From contig NZ_CP093301.1 of the NCBI RefSeq assembly GCF_024362785.1, positions 1,674,001-1,738,000 on the forward strand: a stretch of DNA of 64,000 nucleotides, read 5' to 3'. The notes beneath the pieces are model-generated. The model worked only from the letters and a program-made list of their open reading frames with translations, was not told the origin of the DNA and did no database searches. Made by a program: the position numbers and the translations under genes. Each line of letters begins with the position of its first letter. Positions within the stretch are counted from its first letter, which is position 1. Origin of the DNA: Evansella sp. LMS18. Lineage in GTDB: Bacteria; Bacillota; Bacilli; Bacillales; Salisediminibacteriaceae. This document shows positions 15,870 through 25,228 of the stretch, one piece after another.

Positions 15870-17121
15870 TTTGTGGACCACGATTGCCCACACTGCAGGG
15901 CGGCGGATTAAGTCAAAAACGTTTGTGATCGCAACTGCTCTCATGGCTGCTTTCCTTATTGTCATAATAAATATTGATAATATCATTGAGTCATTCTCCG
16001 GTGGATCGGACGACGGCGATACTGCTGTGGAAGTTGCTGTTGTTGACGAAACAGAACCTGAAGATGGCGTGTCGTTTGGTGAAATGCTTGCTTCCATGGA
16101 AGACGGTACTTACGACTATTCTTTATATACAGATGGAAATATTGATGCGGCAATTGAAGATGCGGAGGACGGAGAGTTTGAGTACGTCCTTGCGTTAACA
16201 GGAGATACAGGAAATCTCCAGGCAGACTTGTTCACGGCAGGTAACGGTTTCATGTCAGGCATGGAAATCAACCAGGATGTCCAGCGTGCAAAAGAAGCCG
16301 CTGCCACCTCACAGCTCGATTTAACCGACGAAGAGCTGGCGATGATATTCACCCCGGTCACATTTAATGAACGGCCGATTAACGGGGATGTGCAGACAGA
16401 GGAGTCGCAGATGCAGGCTTACTGGATGGTTTATGGTCTCGTATTCGCCATCTATCTTATCGTCATCACGTTCGGCACAATGATTGCCACTGAGGTGGCG
16501 ACCGAGAAGTCCTCACGGGTAATGGAGCTCATCGTTTCGAGTATTAATCCGGTGACCCAGATGGTCGGGAAAATCCTCGGCATCGGCGCAGCAGGCCTCG
16601 TTAACTTACTGGTTTTAGCAGCAGCAGCCGTTGTCGGTTTCCAACTGAGCGGGGACGACTTTTTGCAGAGTCTGGTCGGAGAAGCTGTGGACCTGGCGCT
16701 TATCGGGTATGCTCTGTTATTCATTTTCCTCGGCTACTTTTTGTACGGAGGAGTCGCGGCTATGCTTGGTGCATTGGTGAGCCGCGCCGAAGAGGTCAAC
16801 CAGGCGATTCAGCCATTGGTGTTCATCGCCATGATCGCTTTCTTTATTGCAATCTTTGGGCTGAACACCCCAGATGCTCCGTTTATACAGGTTTTATCCT
16901 ATGTTCCATTCTTCACTCCGCAGCTGCTGTTCCTGCGGATCGGCATGGGAACAGTGCCTGGCTGGGAAATCGCGGTTATTATCGGCATTTTGATTGTCAG
17001 TGCCGTGCTCATTAACCTTCTTGCAGCGAGAATCTATAAAGGCGGCGTATTAATGTACGGCAAATTTTCGTTCAAGAGCGGTATCCAGCAAGCACTGCGG
17101 TTGTCTAAAAAAGAGGGTTGA
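15862..17121 (+). CDS. ABC-2 type permease (YhaP/NatB-like)
   Basis: 419 residues from the ATG at 15862 (AGGAGG 8 nt upstream; a GTG at 15853 is less likely). One N-terminal helix (about 20-40), a large extracytoplasmic Asp/Glu-rich domain (about 42-175), then five helices from about 178 on with the ATEVATEKSSRVMELIVSS motif of NatB/YhaP. It is the last gene of the six-gene operon, closed by a strong terminator at 17156. Likely an ATP-driven exporter with the preceding ATPase. Confidence 0.88.
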   Translation: MTNLWTTIAHTAGRRIKSKTFVIATALMAAFLIVIINIDNIIESFSGGSDDGDTAVEVAVVDETEPEDGVSFGEMLASMEDGTYDYSLYTDGNIDAAIEDAEDGEFEYVLALTGDTGNLQADLFTAGNGFMSGMEINQDVQRAKEAAATSQLDLTDEELAMIFTPVTFNERPINGDVQTEESQMQAYWMVYGLVFAIYLIVITFGTMIATEVATEKSSRVMELIVSSINPVTQMVGKILGIGAAGLVNLLVLAAAAVVGFQLSGDDFLQSLVGEAVDLALIGYALLFIFLGYFLYGGVAAMLGALVSRAEEVNQAIQPLVFIAMIAFFIAIFGLNTPDAPFIQVLSYVPFFTPQLLFLRIGMGTVPGWEIAVIIGILIVSAVLINLLAARIYKGGVLMYGKFSFKSGIQQALRLSKKEG

Positions 17122-17155
17122 TATGTATTTTAGTGAGGTACAGGGTAAGTGGTAC

Positions 17156-17185
17156 GGCCAGGCGATGGAGCCTGGCCTTTTTTTT
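17156..17185 (+). terminator. Terminator of the GntR/ABC operon
   Basis: GGCCAGGC and GCCTGGCC form a perfect 8-bp stem around GATGGA, followed by eight T residues. It lies 35 nt after the last stop codon. Confidence 0.95.
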
Positions 17186-17194
17186 GCTTGGACT

Positions 17195-17685
17195 TATTCT
17201 CTAAAACAGACGTTTCTTTCTCGATATCAGGGGTCCTATTCTAGAAGCTAATTCTTATTCTCGAAATCAGCGATTCCTTTCTCGATATGGAGGGTTCCTT
17301 TCTCGAAATCGGGTGGCCTATTCTCGAAGCTGGTTCTTATTCTCGAAATCAGCGATTCCTTTCTCGATATGGAGGGTTCCTTTCTCGAAATCGGGTGGCT
17401 TATTCTCGAAGCTGGTTCTTATTCTCGAAATCAGCGATTCCTTTCTCGAAAACGGACGTTTCTTTCTCGATATGGAGGGGTTCTTTCTCGAAATCGGGTG
17501 GCTTATTCTCGAAGCTGATTCTTATTCTCGATAACGGTGGTTCCATTCTCGAAATGGAGGGTTCCTTTCTCGATATCAGGTATCCAATTCTCGAAGCTAA
17601 TTCTTATTCTCGATAACGGCCGTTCCTTTCTCGAAATGGAGGGTTTCTTTCTCGATATCAGGAAGCCAATTCTCAAAGCTGGTTC
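17195..17685. repeat. 21-21-21-19 array 4 (core TTCTCGAAATC), about 24 units
   Basis: The CTCG (or variant) starts at 17199, 17220, 17241, 17260, 17281, 17302, 17323, 17342, 17363, 17384, 17405, 17424, 17445, 17466, 17487, 17508, 17527, 17548, 17569, 17590, 17609, 17630, 17651 and 17672. Spacings are 21-21-21-19 throughout, except one block with four 21s. Unit types recur in fixed order (TCGATATGG, TCGAAATCGGG, TCGAAGCTGG, TCGAAATCAGC). It lies between the convergent ABC operon and spoIID. Confidence 0.95.
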
Positions 17686-17830
17686 ACCCGAAACTTTACT
17701 AATTACCCTATACCCAACTTTATTTTTCCCCCGCAACTCAGCCAACACAAAAAACGGGCAAAGCTTCCAGCTGCAAACAAAATATCCGTTGCAGCGGTCC
17801 GCCCCACCCGTTCTTCCCACAAGTCTCCTA

Positions 17831-18976
17831 TTAAGAATCCTTCCCTTTTCCTGTATCCACACGCTGACTGTCTTTTTCCGAGGAACCGCCCTCACCGGAC
17901 GCTCCGGCAGAAGCCAAGGCAACTCCGATTGCGTCAGCGGCCCCTTCTATTTCCACCCCTTGGTAATAGTGGTGAATTATCTCCCTGTACGAATGGCCTT
18001 CCTGCGCCATCGCATGCGCGCCAAACTGGCTCATCCCTACACCGTGGCCCCAGCCCCGCGTTTCAAACTTAATAGTATCCCCACTCCGCGTCCAGGAAAA
18101 ATCGCTGGAATCCAGAGCAAGTAGATCCCGCACTTCCCGTCCGGAAAATTCCTTTCCGCCAACCTTCACTTCAGCAACACGGCCGCCGGTTGTCCTCCGG
18201 GTAATCTCTCCCACTTCCCCTTCACCCAGCTGGACACCAAGGAGATTTTCAAATTCAGCGACTGTGACCGATTTTTTCCCGGAAAAACGAGGCGAACTTA
18301 CATCCCACGGGCTTTCCACACTTCTCAAGTAAGGAAATTCCTGCAGCCAGTACTCCTCAGAGTTTTCCGTAAAGCCATTGCTTGTGGAAAAATAAGAGGC
18401 TGTAATCGGACTGCCGTCGAAAGTAATTACCTGGCCCTCCGTCTCCGTTACTGCCTGTTTCACCCGGGCGTAGTTTTGCTCAAACTCTTCCCCCCACCAT
18501 TCACGGAGTTCATCTTCACTTTTAAACACCTGGTGCATTACTGTATCAGTCACATCAGCACCCTTCGGCAACCCGAGTTCGTCACCTGCAGTGAGCTTCT
18601 TTAAAATGTAGGTTCTCGCTGTCAGAGCCTGGGCCTTAAGAGCCTCCAGCTCGTATGCAGCAGGCATTTCCGCACTTACTACACCGATAATGTAGTCTTC
18701 AAAAGCCACTTCTTCAATGTTCTCGGACTCCGACCGGAACACGGATATAACCGGCTCTGCATCCAGGGCATTTGTTGCTGTTTCGCTTGTGAAGGTACCT
18801 TGTGCCGCCCCCTGTTCAGGAGCTTCACTCACCCCTTCCACCGGTGAAGCCGTCTCCTTTTCATCTTTGGAAAAACCAGTTACAAGAACAGTGGGTACTA
18901 TTAAAACGATTACCATTAAAACGATTCCGGCAAAAACCATAAGCCTCACCCAGTTCATCCCTCCAGTCTTTATCAT
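17831..18976 (-). CDS. spoIID: Stage II sporulation protein D (septal peptidoglycan lytic transglycosylase)
   Basis: 381 residues from the ATG at 18976, chosen because GAGGGGTGA precedes it; an ATG at 18994 has no such site. It has one N-terminal membrane helix (about 8-33), a Glu/Ser/Ala linker, then the SpoIID domain: EDYIIGVVSAEMPAAYELEA with catalytic Glu103, AQALTARTYILKK, and the C-terminal WGHGVGMSQFGAHAMA motif. With SpoIIM and SpoIIP it thins the septal wall in engulfment. The Ser/Gly/Lys-rich tail after ~350 is longer than usual. It lies next to murA as in B. subtilis. Confidence 0.95.
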   Translation of the reverse strand: MIKTGGMNWVRLMVFAGIVLMVIVLIVPTVLVTGFSKDEKETASPVEGVSEAPEQGAAQGTFTSETATNALDAEPVISVFRSESENIEEVAFEDYIIGVVSAEMPAAYELEALKAQALTARTYILKKLTAGDELGLPKGADVTDTVMHQVFKSEDELREWWGEEFEQNYARVKQAVTETEGQVITFDGSPITASYFSTSNGFTENSEEYWLQEFPYLRSVESPWDVSSPRFSGKKSVTVAEFENLLGVQLGEGEVGEITRRTTGGRVAEVKVGGKEFSGREVRDLLALDSSDFSWTRSGDTIKFETRGWGHGVGMSQFGAHAMAQEGHSYREIIHHYYQGVEIEGAADAIGVALASAGASGEGGSSEKDSQRVDTGKGKDS

Positions 18977-19244
18977 CTGTTCACCCCTCACCATATAACT
19001 ATGAAATCACATTACTAGTTAGAACATTTTTGCCGAGTAATATACTAGAATTTTCTATATTTCTAGCAAAGTTATCTATCTTTAGATTGGGTGTTGGAGT
19101 ATCTATTGATTACGAGGAATAAAAACTGGATAAACTTGTGAATAAGCTGGGAAAATGGAGTGTTATCTAGTTAATAGCGGGTGCAGTTTACGAGAATCAG
19201 GTTATATGTTTGTGAGATCCAGCGTCATGAGCGGGAAGGAGATA

Positions 19245-19596
19245 TCAACCTGCGAAAATGAAGATTCCACTTGCGAAATCGAGTGGCCAACCAGCGAAAA
19301 TGAAGCTCCAACCTGCGAATTTAAATTCAACCTGCGAAATGAGACGTTCCATCTGCGAAATCGAGTGGCCAACCGGCGAATCAGGTGCTCAATTCTCGAA
19401 AATACAGGTTTTATTCTCGAAATGAATGGTCCAATTCTCGATATCAAGCCTTCTATTCTCAAAGTGAAATCTTATTCTCGAAATCGGAGGTCCTTTTCTC
19501 TAAATAGCGGACCCTATTCTCGAAATCAGGCCTTCTATTCTCGTAGTGGAATTCGATGCACCAAATCAGCGACTCAATGCACGAAATCAGCTATTC
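19245..19596. repeat. 21-21-21-19 array 5, switching core from CTGCGAAA to TTCTCGAAA to TGCACGAAA
   Basis: CG positions run at 21-bp steps with 19-bp steps at regular places: units from 19253 to 19377 have CTGCGAAA or relatives, those from 19397 to 19542 have TTCTCGAAA, and the last two (19561, 19582) have GCACGAAA-type cores. Spacing at the first core change is 20 bp; at the second it is the regular 19. The array is flanked on the right by element A copy 3. Confidence 0.92.
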
Positions 19597-19598
19597 AA

Positions 19599-19680
19599 TG
19601 AATAATTGCTTAACTGCTTTGCTGGATTGCTTTGTGGGGCTTCGAAGCAGCAACGAAAATTAAGCAAATGTTTTAATTAA
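19599..19680 (-). repeat. Array-associated element A, copy 3
   Basis: Read on the minus strand it matches copy 2 (10684-10768) along ~80 bp: AAAACATTTGCTTAATTTTC, then CTTCGAAGC in the centre, then AAAGCAATCCAGCAAAGCAG and the TTAAGCAATTATTC end. On its left it runs straight into the TTTCGTGCATTG-type units of array 5. No ORF is inside it. Confidence 0.88.
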
Positions 19681-19769
19681 TATCCAATCAGTTGTCCAAT
19701 TATCGAGCTCATATCCTATTATCAAAACGAAGGCAAACCGCCTGACTGCCAACTGCCAACCAGACTAAA

Positions 19770-19818
19770 AAATACAGAAAACCCCTGCCTGCTTTTTATC
19801 ACAGACAGAGGTTTTAAT
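19770..19818 (-). terminator. murA terminator
   Basis: AAAACCCCTGCCTG and CAGACAGAGGTTTT pair with one mismatch; the minus-strand transcript then reads CTGTATTTTTTAG. It lies about 50 nt past the murA stop. Confidence 0.75.
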
Positions 19819-19866
19819 AATCGCTTGCTATTGTATACTTTAATGATTTTTAACCGATAATGATGA

Positions 19867-21192
19867 CTATGCGAAGTTAGGGTCCATTTTTAGTGGTGCA
19901 GGTGCTTCCTGGTTCTGCAGTTCGCTTTCTTCGAGTTCGTACACACGCTCGATGTCAGCGCCGAGAGCCTTCAGTTTTCCTGCGAAGTCCACATAACCGC
20001 GGTCAATATGCTTCAGTTCAGTAACTCTTGTGTAACCGTCTGCCACCAGGCCTGCGACAATTAACGCAGCGCCGGCACGAAGGTCAGTTGCTGCTACTTC
20101 GGCACCTTGCAGTTCATTTGGACCGCTCACGATTGCGGCACGGCCTTCAATTTTAATGTTTCCGTTCATGCGGCGGAATTCTTCCACGTGCATGAAACGG
20201 TTTTCGAACACTGTTTCAGTGATTACTCCTGTACCTTCCGCACGGAGCAGCAGTGCCATCATCTGGGCTTGCATGTCCGTTGGGAATCCAGGGTGAGGCA
20301 TCGTTTTGATGTCTACAGCCTTAAGTTTTTCCGGGCCGATGACACGTACGCCGGAACCTTCTTCTGTGATGGAAACGCCCATCTCAGCCATTTTCGCGAT
20401 CAGCGGACGAAGGTGCTCAGTAAGAACATTCTCCACGAGCACATTTCCTTCAGAAATCGCAGCCGCGATCATAAATGTACCCGCTTCTATGCGGTCCGGT
20501 ATAATCGTATGTTCAGCTCCATGTAACTCGTCGACACCTTCAATTCTGATCGTGCCTGTACCTGCTCCTCGCACCTTTGCGCCCATGGCGTTAAGGTAAT
20601 TTGCCAGGCAGACAATTTCAGGTTCTTCCGCAGCATTTTCAAGGATTGTTGTTCCTTTTGCTGTTGTCGCCGCCATCATGATATTTTCTGTGGCGCCAAC
20701 ACTTGGGAAATCAAGGTAAATCTTAGTTCCTTCAAGACGGCCATCCACTTTCGCCTCGATAAACCCATTCCCAATTTCTACTGTAGCACCCATCGCTTCA
20801 AAGCCTTTTAAGTGCTGGTCAATTGGGCGGGATCCGATAGCACAGCCGCCAGGAAGCGCGATTCGCGCATGTCCTACCCGGGCCAATAATGGTCCCATCA
20901 CAAGAAACGAAGCTCGCATTTTTCTTACGTACTCAAATGGCGCCTCTGTTTTCAGCGTTTTCTCAGCGTCTGCTGAGATTTTTCCGTCTTTGTACTCAAC
21001 TTCCATATTTAAATTGCGTAAAACTTCATTTATTGTGTATACATCAGCCAAAGCTGGCACATCATAAATTGTACTCTTGCCTTTGCTGGCCAGAATAGAT
21101 GCAGCGATGACCGGCAAAACGGCGTTCTTTGCTCCTTCGACTCGGACAGTGCCGTTTAAGCGCCTGCCACCGCGGACGATGATTTTTTCCAA
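19867..21192 (-). CDS. murA: UDP-N-acetylglucosamine 1-carboxyvinyltransferase MurA
   Basis: 441 residues from a TTG at 21192. GGAGGGG lies 8 nt before it, and this start puts Lys22 (EGAKNAVLP) and catalytic Cys117 ([11 protein letters not shown]) at the canonical numbers; an ATG at 21213 would add seven residues. MurA transfers enolpyruvate from PEP to UDP-GlcNAc, the first committed step of peptidoglycan synthesis, in the cytosol. It is the MurAA-type copy next to spoIID and ywmB, as in B. subtilis. The cysteine predicts fosfomycin sensitivity by family knowledge. Confidence 0.96.
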   Translation of the reverse strand: MEKIIVRGGRRLNGTVRVEGAKNAVLPVIAASILASKGKSTIYDVPALADVYTINEVLRNLNMEVEYKDGKISADAEKTLKTEAPFEYVRKMRASFLVMGPLLARVGHARIALPGGCAIGSRPIDQHLKGFEAMGATVEIGNGFIEAKVDGRLEGTKIYLDFPSVGATENIMMAATTAKGTTILENAAEEPEIVCLANYLNAMGAKVRGAGTGTIRIEGVDELHGAEHTIIPDRIEAGTFMIAAAISEGNVLVENVLTEHLRPLIAKMAEMGVSITEEGSGVRVIGPEKLKAVDIKTMPHPGFPTDMQAQMMALLLRAEGTGVITETVFENRFMHVEEFRRMNGNIKIEGRAAIVSGPNELQGAEVAATDLRAGAALIVAGLVADGYTRVTELKHIDRGYVDFAGKLKALGADIERVYELEESELQNQEAPAPLKMDPNFA

Positions 21193-21224
21193 AGTATTCC
21201 CCTCCGCGTCCATATTCTATATTA

Positions 21225-22004
21225 TTAATATTCAGTGGTTATGAGCGGCGTGCCAATTGTAATGTTTGTTTTACCGCCCAATCCATCAGTTACTCTGCGC
21301 ATTGCTGTCTGCAGGTTGATTTTTCTTCCGTTCGTTTCCAGCGCGTTGCCCCATTTCGGGGTGTATGCTGAAATTGAAATGAATGTTTCTTCGGCAAGTT
21401 CTTCTACTACGTTTGCATTGAATGATTCCATAAGCTTTTGTCCCCATCGTTGTAAATCTGCTGTGTTGTCCCCTGCTACTGTTCCTTCTACACGTAGAAA
21501 GATGTCTTCTGTGTCGAATCTTGCTGCTAATGAATGTGTCCCGAACAGTTCAGAGAACGCGGTTTCCCATTGGGGAGTGGGAATGAATGATGCCTGAACA
21601 ACAGTGTAGACTTCGTACTTTCCTTCCGTTCCTTTCGGTTCTGCATATACAGATGTTTCCACCGAGTATGGTACATCAGGGTGATTCAAAGTTCCGGTCC
21701 ATTGTTCCTGTCCATTTGTCTTTTGAAACGTCCAGTTTACCCGCTCATCATCCTGTTTCCAGTTATCCAGATATTCCATTACTTTATCGTATGAGGCAAT
21801 ATCATCTTGGTGATTCCGTGCGTACAAATAAAAACCATCCGGTTCAATCTCAAGATTTGCAATTGCTTCATTAATTTGCTGTAATGTATACTGCGGATGC
21901 TGTGTTGTTTCTGCTTCAGAACGAGTATCATTTTTTTCTAATAAAAACATGAAGCTAATCAGTAGTAACGCCACGATCCCTGCGGCTTCCATTATTTTCC
22001 CCAT
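21225..22004 (-). CDS. ywmB: YwmB-family secreted protein
   Basis: 259 residues. An N-terminal hydrophobic segment (about 7-22) acts as signal or anchor; the rest matches the YwmB family ('TATA-box-binding-like' fold), e.g. the C-terminal WGNALETNGRKINLQTAMRR and TDGLGGKTNITIGTPLITTEY. It ends 32 nt before the murA start, and is probably co-transcribed with it. The family lies with murA-spoIID in Bacillus; its biochemical role is not known to me. Confidence 0.85.
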   Translation of the reverse strand: MGKIMEAAGIVALLLISFMFLLEKNDTRSEAETTQHPQYTLQQINEAIANLEIEPDGFYLYARNHQDDIASYDKVMEYLDNWKQDDERVNWTFQKTNGQEQWTGTLNHPDVPYSVETSVYAEPKGTEGKYEVYTVVQASFIPTPQWETAFSELFGTHSLAARFDTEDIFLRVEGTVAGDNTADLQRWGQKLMESFNANVVEELAEETFISISAYTPKWGNALETNGRKINLQTAMRRVTDGLGGKTNITIGTPLITTEY

Positions 22005-22158
22005 AGATTATCTCTCCCGCTAATAAACGTTCTTTATGAACTCTTATTAGCATTGTTGCCTTAAGGGGAAAAGACATACATGGAAGTATCCGCTAAAACG
22101 CGACATCTGTTGCAATGATGCAAATTCTTCATGCTTTTTGAGAAAAAGACGTGATTCT

Positions 22159-22392
22159 TCAAAGTAAATGTCTGAGCATCATCGACCAGTTTAAGTAGTT
22201 GAGCAAAAAGCTGCTTACGAGATGTGTCAAAGCAATTGTAATCAGTATCATAAATGCCTTTGTCTTTGGGCCTTCCGGATTTTTAAAAAACAGGTCAAAC
22301 TTAAAAGACTGGATTGACCACCAGACCACGACAAGCACCATCAGGTTAACTATAATGCTGACGATTGCCTGATGCCCCATAGACTCAAGCAT
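22159..22392 (-). CDS. ywzB: DUF1146 membrane protein YwzB
   Basis: 77 residues with two membrane helices (about 10-28 and 45-66) and the family pattern VWWSIQSFKFDLFFKNPEGP and LTHLVSSFLLNYL. GGAGGGAAGAAA precedes the ATG. In B. subtilis ywzB lies between atpC and ywmB. Function unknown. Confidence 0.85.
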   Translation of the reverse strand: MLESMGHQAIVSIIVNLMVLVVVWWSIQSFKFDLFFKNPEGPKTKAFMILITIALTHLVSSFLLNYLNWSMMLRHLL

Positions 22393-23290
22393 TTTCTTCC
22401 CTCCACTAACTACAACTACTGCTTATTCCCTCTCAGTCAATTGCATTTTTCGTTTAGGGCGCCTTCTGGTGAAAATAAAGGTCAGACGTCCACAAACTTA
22501 ATAATAACTAAAAATGCGGTAAAAAGCTACGGTTATTATGCTTATTTTCTAGGTTTTTCGTAGCATTTTTGACAAAAAAAGCATGTTTTTGTCGTTTGAT
22601 CATAAGGTTAGCTTTGAAAAGTTTTGTAACACCCTTGTAATATTTAATATCACTTGTCCCGGTAAAATAAACCCAAATATATAAGTTTTTTACACAAATA
22701 CCAAAAAAGGTCTCTTGCCTTAGGGAGCAACTGATACCTTATGCCCACTCTCATTCCACATTATTCACAAAACTAAACAACGGGTTTCTGATATGCTCTC
22801 TCTCTCAGACCATGAGAAAAATAAATTTCCTCTCTTAAAAGCTGAATCTCAGTAATAATACAGACCAATTGTGCCTTTCCTGAAACAATATGTACTGTAC
22901 TACACATTGAATAGACGCCAGACTGTTTAATCGGTTACGCTGTTCTTAAATAAAATGTGAATAAATTGTGAACTTAATTTTTTCGTTGCGTAAAGCATGC
23001 TTGATTAGCGGCGGATGCCTTCGCGGATCCAGCCACTGAATAAAAAAACTGTCTCTTACATTTGGCGTACTCTTGCTCCAGAAGAATGACTGCGTTTAAA
23101 TTAAATGCGTTTGCTGAAAAAGACGCAGAAAAGCCAACCTCCTGAAAAAGGACGCCACGCTTAAACATACGGACGAGTAAAGTTATTTATGTCCGTGATT
23201 TTAAATATACTGTAATGGTTTGGAAAATATGTGCAGTAAAATACATAGTCTGGATTTTGTTTTGTGAAAGGCGGTTATAATTGCGGCTTC
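22393..23290. other. AT-rich non-coding region upstream of ywzB
   Basis: Nearly 900 bp with no convincing gene. An imperfect hairpin joins AAAAATGC (near 22510) to GCATTTTT (near 22563). The remainder holds no clear riboswitch, operator or repeat that I can name. It ends where array 6 begins. Confidence 0.4.
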
Positions 23291-23299
23291 AGCTGTGAA

Positions 23300-23632
23300 G
23301 TGGCTTCCTACCTGCGATATCGACCTGCCAACCTGCGAAATTGATGGGTCTATCTGCGATATTAACCTGGCTTGTTGCGAAATCCAGCTTCCTTGTTGCG
23401 ATATCGGGGGCTCTTGTTGCGATGCGGCAGCCTACTTGCGATATTAACCTGGCTTGTTGCGAAATCCAGCTTCCTTGTTGCGATATCAGGGAATCTTGTT
23501 GCGATGCGGCGGTCTACTTGCGATATTCACTTGGCTTGTTGCGAAATCCAGCTTCCTTGTTGCGATATCGGGGGCTCTTGTTGCGATGCGGCGGTCTACT
23601 TGCGATATTCACTTGGCTTGTATTGCAAAATG
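23300..23632. repeat. 21-21-21-19 array 6 (core TTGCGATATC/TTGCGAAATCC)
   Basis: The CG of GCGA falls at 23315, 23336, 23357, 23378, 23399, 23420, 23439, 23460, 23481, 23502, 23521, 23542, 23563, 23584 and 23603. Spacings are 21 with 19 at 23420-23439, 23502-23521 and 23584-23603, i.e. 82-bp higher-order units. Within each unit the order TTGCGATATT, TTGCGAAATCC, TTGCGATATC, TTGCGATGCGG is fixed. It lies just downstream of the nuoN terminator. Confidence 0.95.
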
Positions 23633-23669
23633 GCGAACAAATGCGATATCCCCCCACCCAACCCAATAC

Positions 23670-23703
23670 AAAAAACCACCGGCAGTATAACCGCTGCCGG
23701 TGG
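23670..23703 (-). terminator. nuo operon terminator
   Basis: CCACCGGCAG and CTGCCGGTGG form a perfect 10-bp stem; the minus-strand RNA continues TTTTTTGTATTGGG. It lies about 45 nt after the nuoN stop. Confidence 0.92.
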
Positions 23704-23745
23704 CCGTTCACATCCACTTTATTTTTACCCCAAACCCACTAAATC

Positions 23746-25224
23746 TTAAAAGAACATAAACATCCAGTTAAAGCTGTTGAAGAAGTTGATGAGTATGCCC
23801 GGGAAGAATCCGAGAATGATAGTTCCTGCCAGGGAGACTCCTACAACTGTGGAGATACCTGCTGGTGCCTTCAGAGTGCCTGCAGGCTGTCCGTCCAACG
23901 ATGTCTTCGGTTCCCGCATGAACATCTGGCGGATAATACCAAAATAATAATAGAAGGATACGATACTCATGGCGATCATGATAATCGCCAGCCAGAGCAT
24001 GTCTCCGGATACTGCGCCTACGAAAATGTAAAACTTCCCGATGAACCCGGCTGTTGCCGGGAGGCCTGCGAGAGAGACGAGAAAGACGCCCATTGCCAGT
24101 GCAAGATAAGGGGAACGTTTATACAGACCCGAAAAGCTGGCGATATCTTCGTTCCCTGATTCCTCTGTGACGAAAGTGATTACCGCGAAGGCCCCGAGCA
24201 CCATCAGCACATATGCGACGCCATAAAAGGCAATCGTGCTTGCAGACACGTTTATATTAAACGCGGCTGCAATCGGAACGAGCAGATAGCCTGCCTGGGC
24301 GATACCTGAGTAAGCCATAAGACGCTTCACGTTTTTCTGGGCAAGAGCGATCAGGTTTCCAAGAATCATTGTCAGTGCGGCGATGACAGCAATGATAAAC
24401 GCCCATTCCTCAATAATTCCACCGAACCCGATAAAGAGGACTCTCATTACGAGGGCGAACGCCGCAAGCTTTGAAACTACTGTTAGGAATGATGTCACAG
24501 ATGTTGGCGACCCTTCGTATACATCCGGCGCCCACATATGGAACGGTGCAACGGAAATTTTAAAACCGAAACCTGCCACCATGAACAGCAGACTCAACAT
24601 AATCATGAACGGATACTGCTCATATACTCCCGGGATGGCCCCGCCGATTTCGTAAAGGCTCGTTGTGCCTGTCAGACCGTATAAAAACGACATGCCATAC
24701 AGGATAAATGCCGATGCAGCTCCCCCGAGAATCACGTACTTAATGGCTGCCTCCGTGGACTTTTTCCGGTGCTTCTTAAACCCGGCAAGCACGTATGAAG
24801 AAATACTCACGATTTCAAGTCCAATAAAAAGGGTAATAAGGTCTGCAGAGGAGACCATCAGCATGGCGCCTAAGGTGGCAAAAAGCATGATGGAATAATA
24901 CTCCCCCTGGTAAATATCTTCGTTTTTCTCTACATAATACATACTGATAGCAATAACTATCGCTACTGCCACGAGGAGAATAACTTTAAAGATCATGGAG
25001 AAAGGATCCAGGATAAAAATATGTCCGATTGTCCCGCCCTGTGGATTGACGAACACCACAAGCACCGCGGTTACGAGAAGTGCGATGATACTTAAACGGC
25101 CGAGAAACGGTTTTTTTCCATGAATTCCTGTCATAAAGTCGATCGTAAAAATAATCATTGCAAGTACAGCTAACACGATTTCCGGAGTCATTAAAGACCA
25201 GTTGGCATCAAAAGCTGACAGCAT
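23746..25224 (-). CDS. nuoN: NADH dehydrogenase-like complex I subunit N
   Basis: 492 residues with about 14 membrane helices, an antiporter-like proton-pumping subunit of complex I. Family landmarks include the Lys-containing helix PFHMWAPDVYEGSPTSVTSF and MILGNLIALAQKNVKRLMAYS. It is the last gene of the 11-gene cluster, 4 nt downstream of nuoM. It acts in the cytoplasmic membrane beside NuoM and NuoL. Confidence 0.95.
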   Translation of the reverse strand: MLSAFDANWSLMTPEIVLAVLAMIIFTIDFMTGIHGKKPFLGRLSIIALLVTAVLVVFVNPQGGTIGHIFILDPFSMIFKVILLVAVAIVIAISMYYVEKNEDIYQGEYYSIMLFATLGAMLMVSSADLITLFIGLEIVSISSYVLAGFKKHRKKSTEAAIKYVILGGAASAFILYGMSFLYGLTGTTSLYEIGGAIPGVYEQYPFMIMLSLLFMVAGFGFKISVAPFHMWAPDVYEGSPTSVTSFLTVVSKLAAFALVMRVLFIGFGGIIEEWAFIIAVIAALTMILGNLIALAQKNVKRLMAYSGIAQAGYLLVPIAAAFNINVSASTIAFYGVAYVLMVLGAFAVITFVTEESGNEDIASFSGLYKRSPYLALAMGVFLVSLAGLPATAGFIGKFYIFVGAVSGDMLWLAIIMIAMSIVSFYYYFGIIRQMFMREPKTSLDGQPAGTLKAPAGISTVVGVSLAGTIILGFFPGILINFFNSFNWMFMFF

Positions 25225-25228
25225 GTCT

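Noticed and set aside
17195-17685. Possible CRISPR array
   Set aside because: Units are 21 bp with no long identical repeat and no unique 30-40-bp spacers; no cas genes are in the window.
22700-22760. Riboswitch-like stretch (GGTCTCTTGCCTTAGGGAGC)
   Set aside because: It does not match any riboswitch consensus I can recall, and no regulated gene follows closely.
22974-23168. 64-residue minus-strand frame upstream of ywzB
   Set aside because: No ribosome binding site, no recognisable signal or family, in an AT-rich non-coding stretch.
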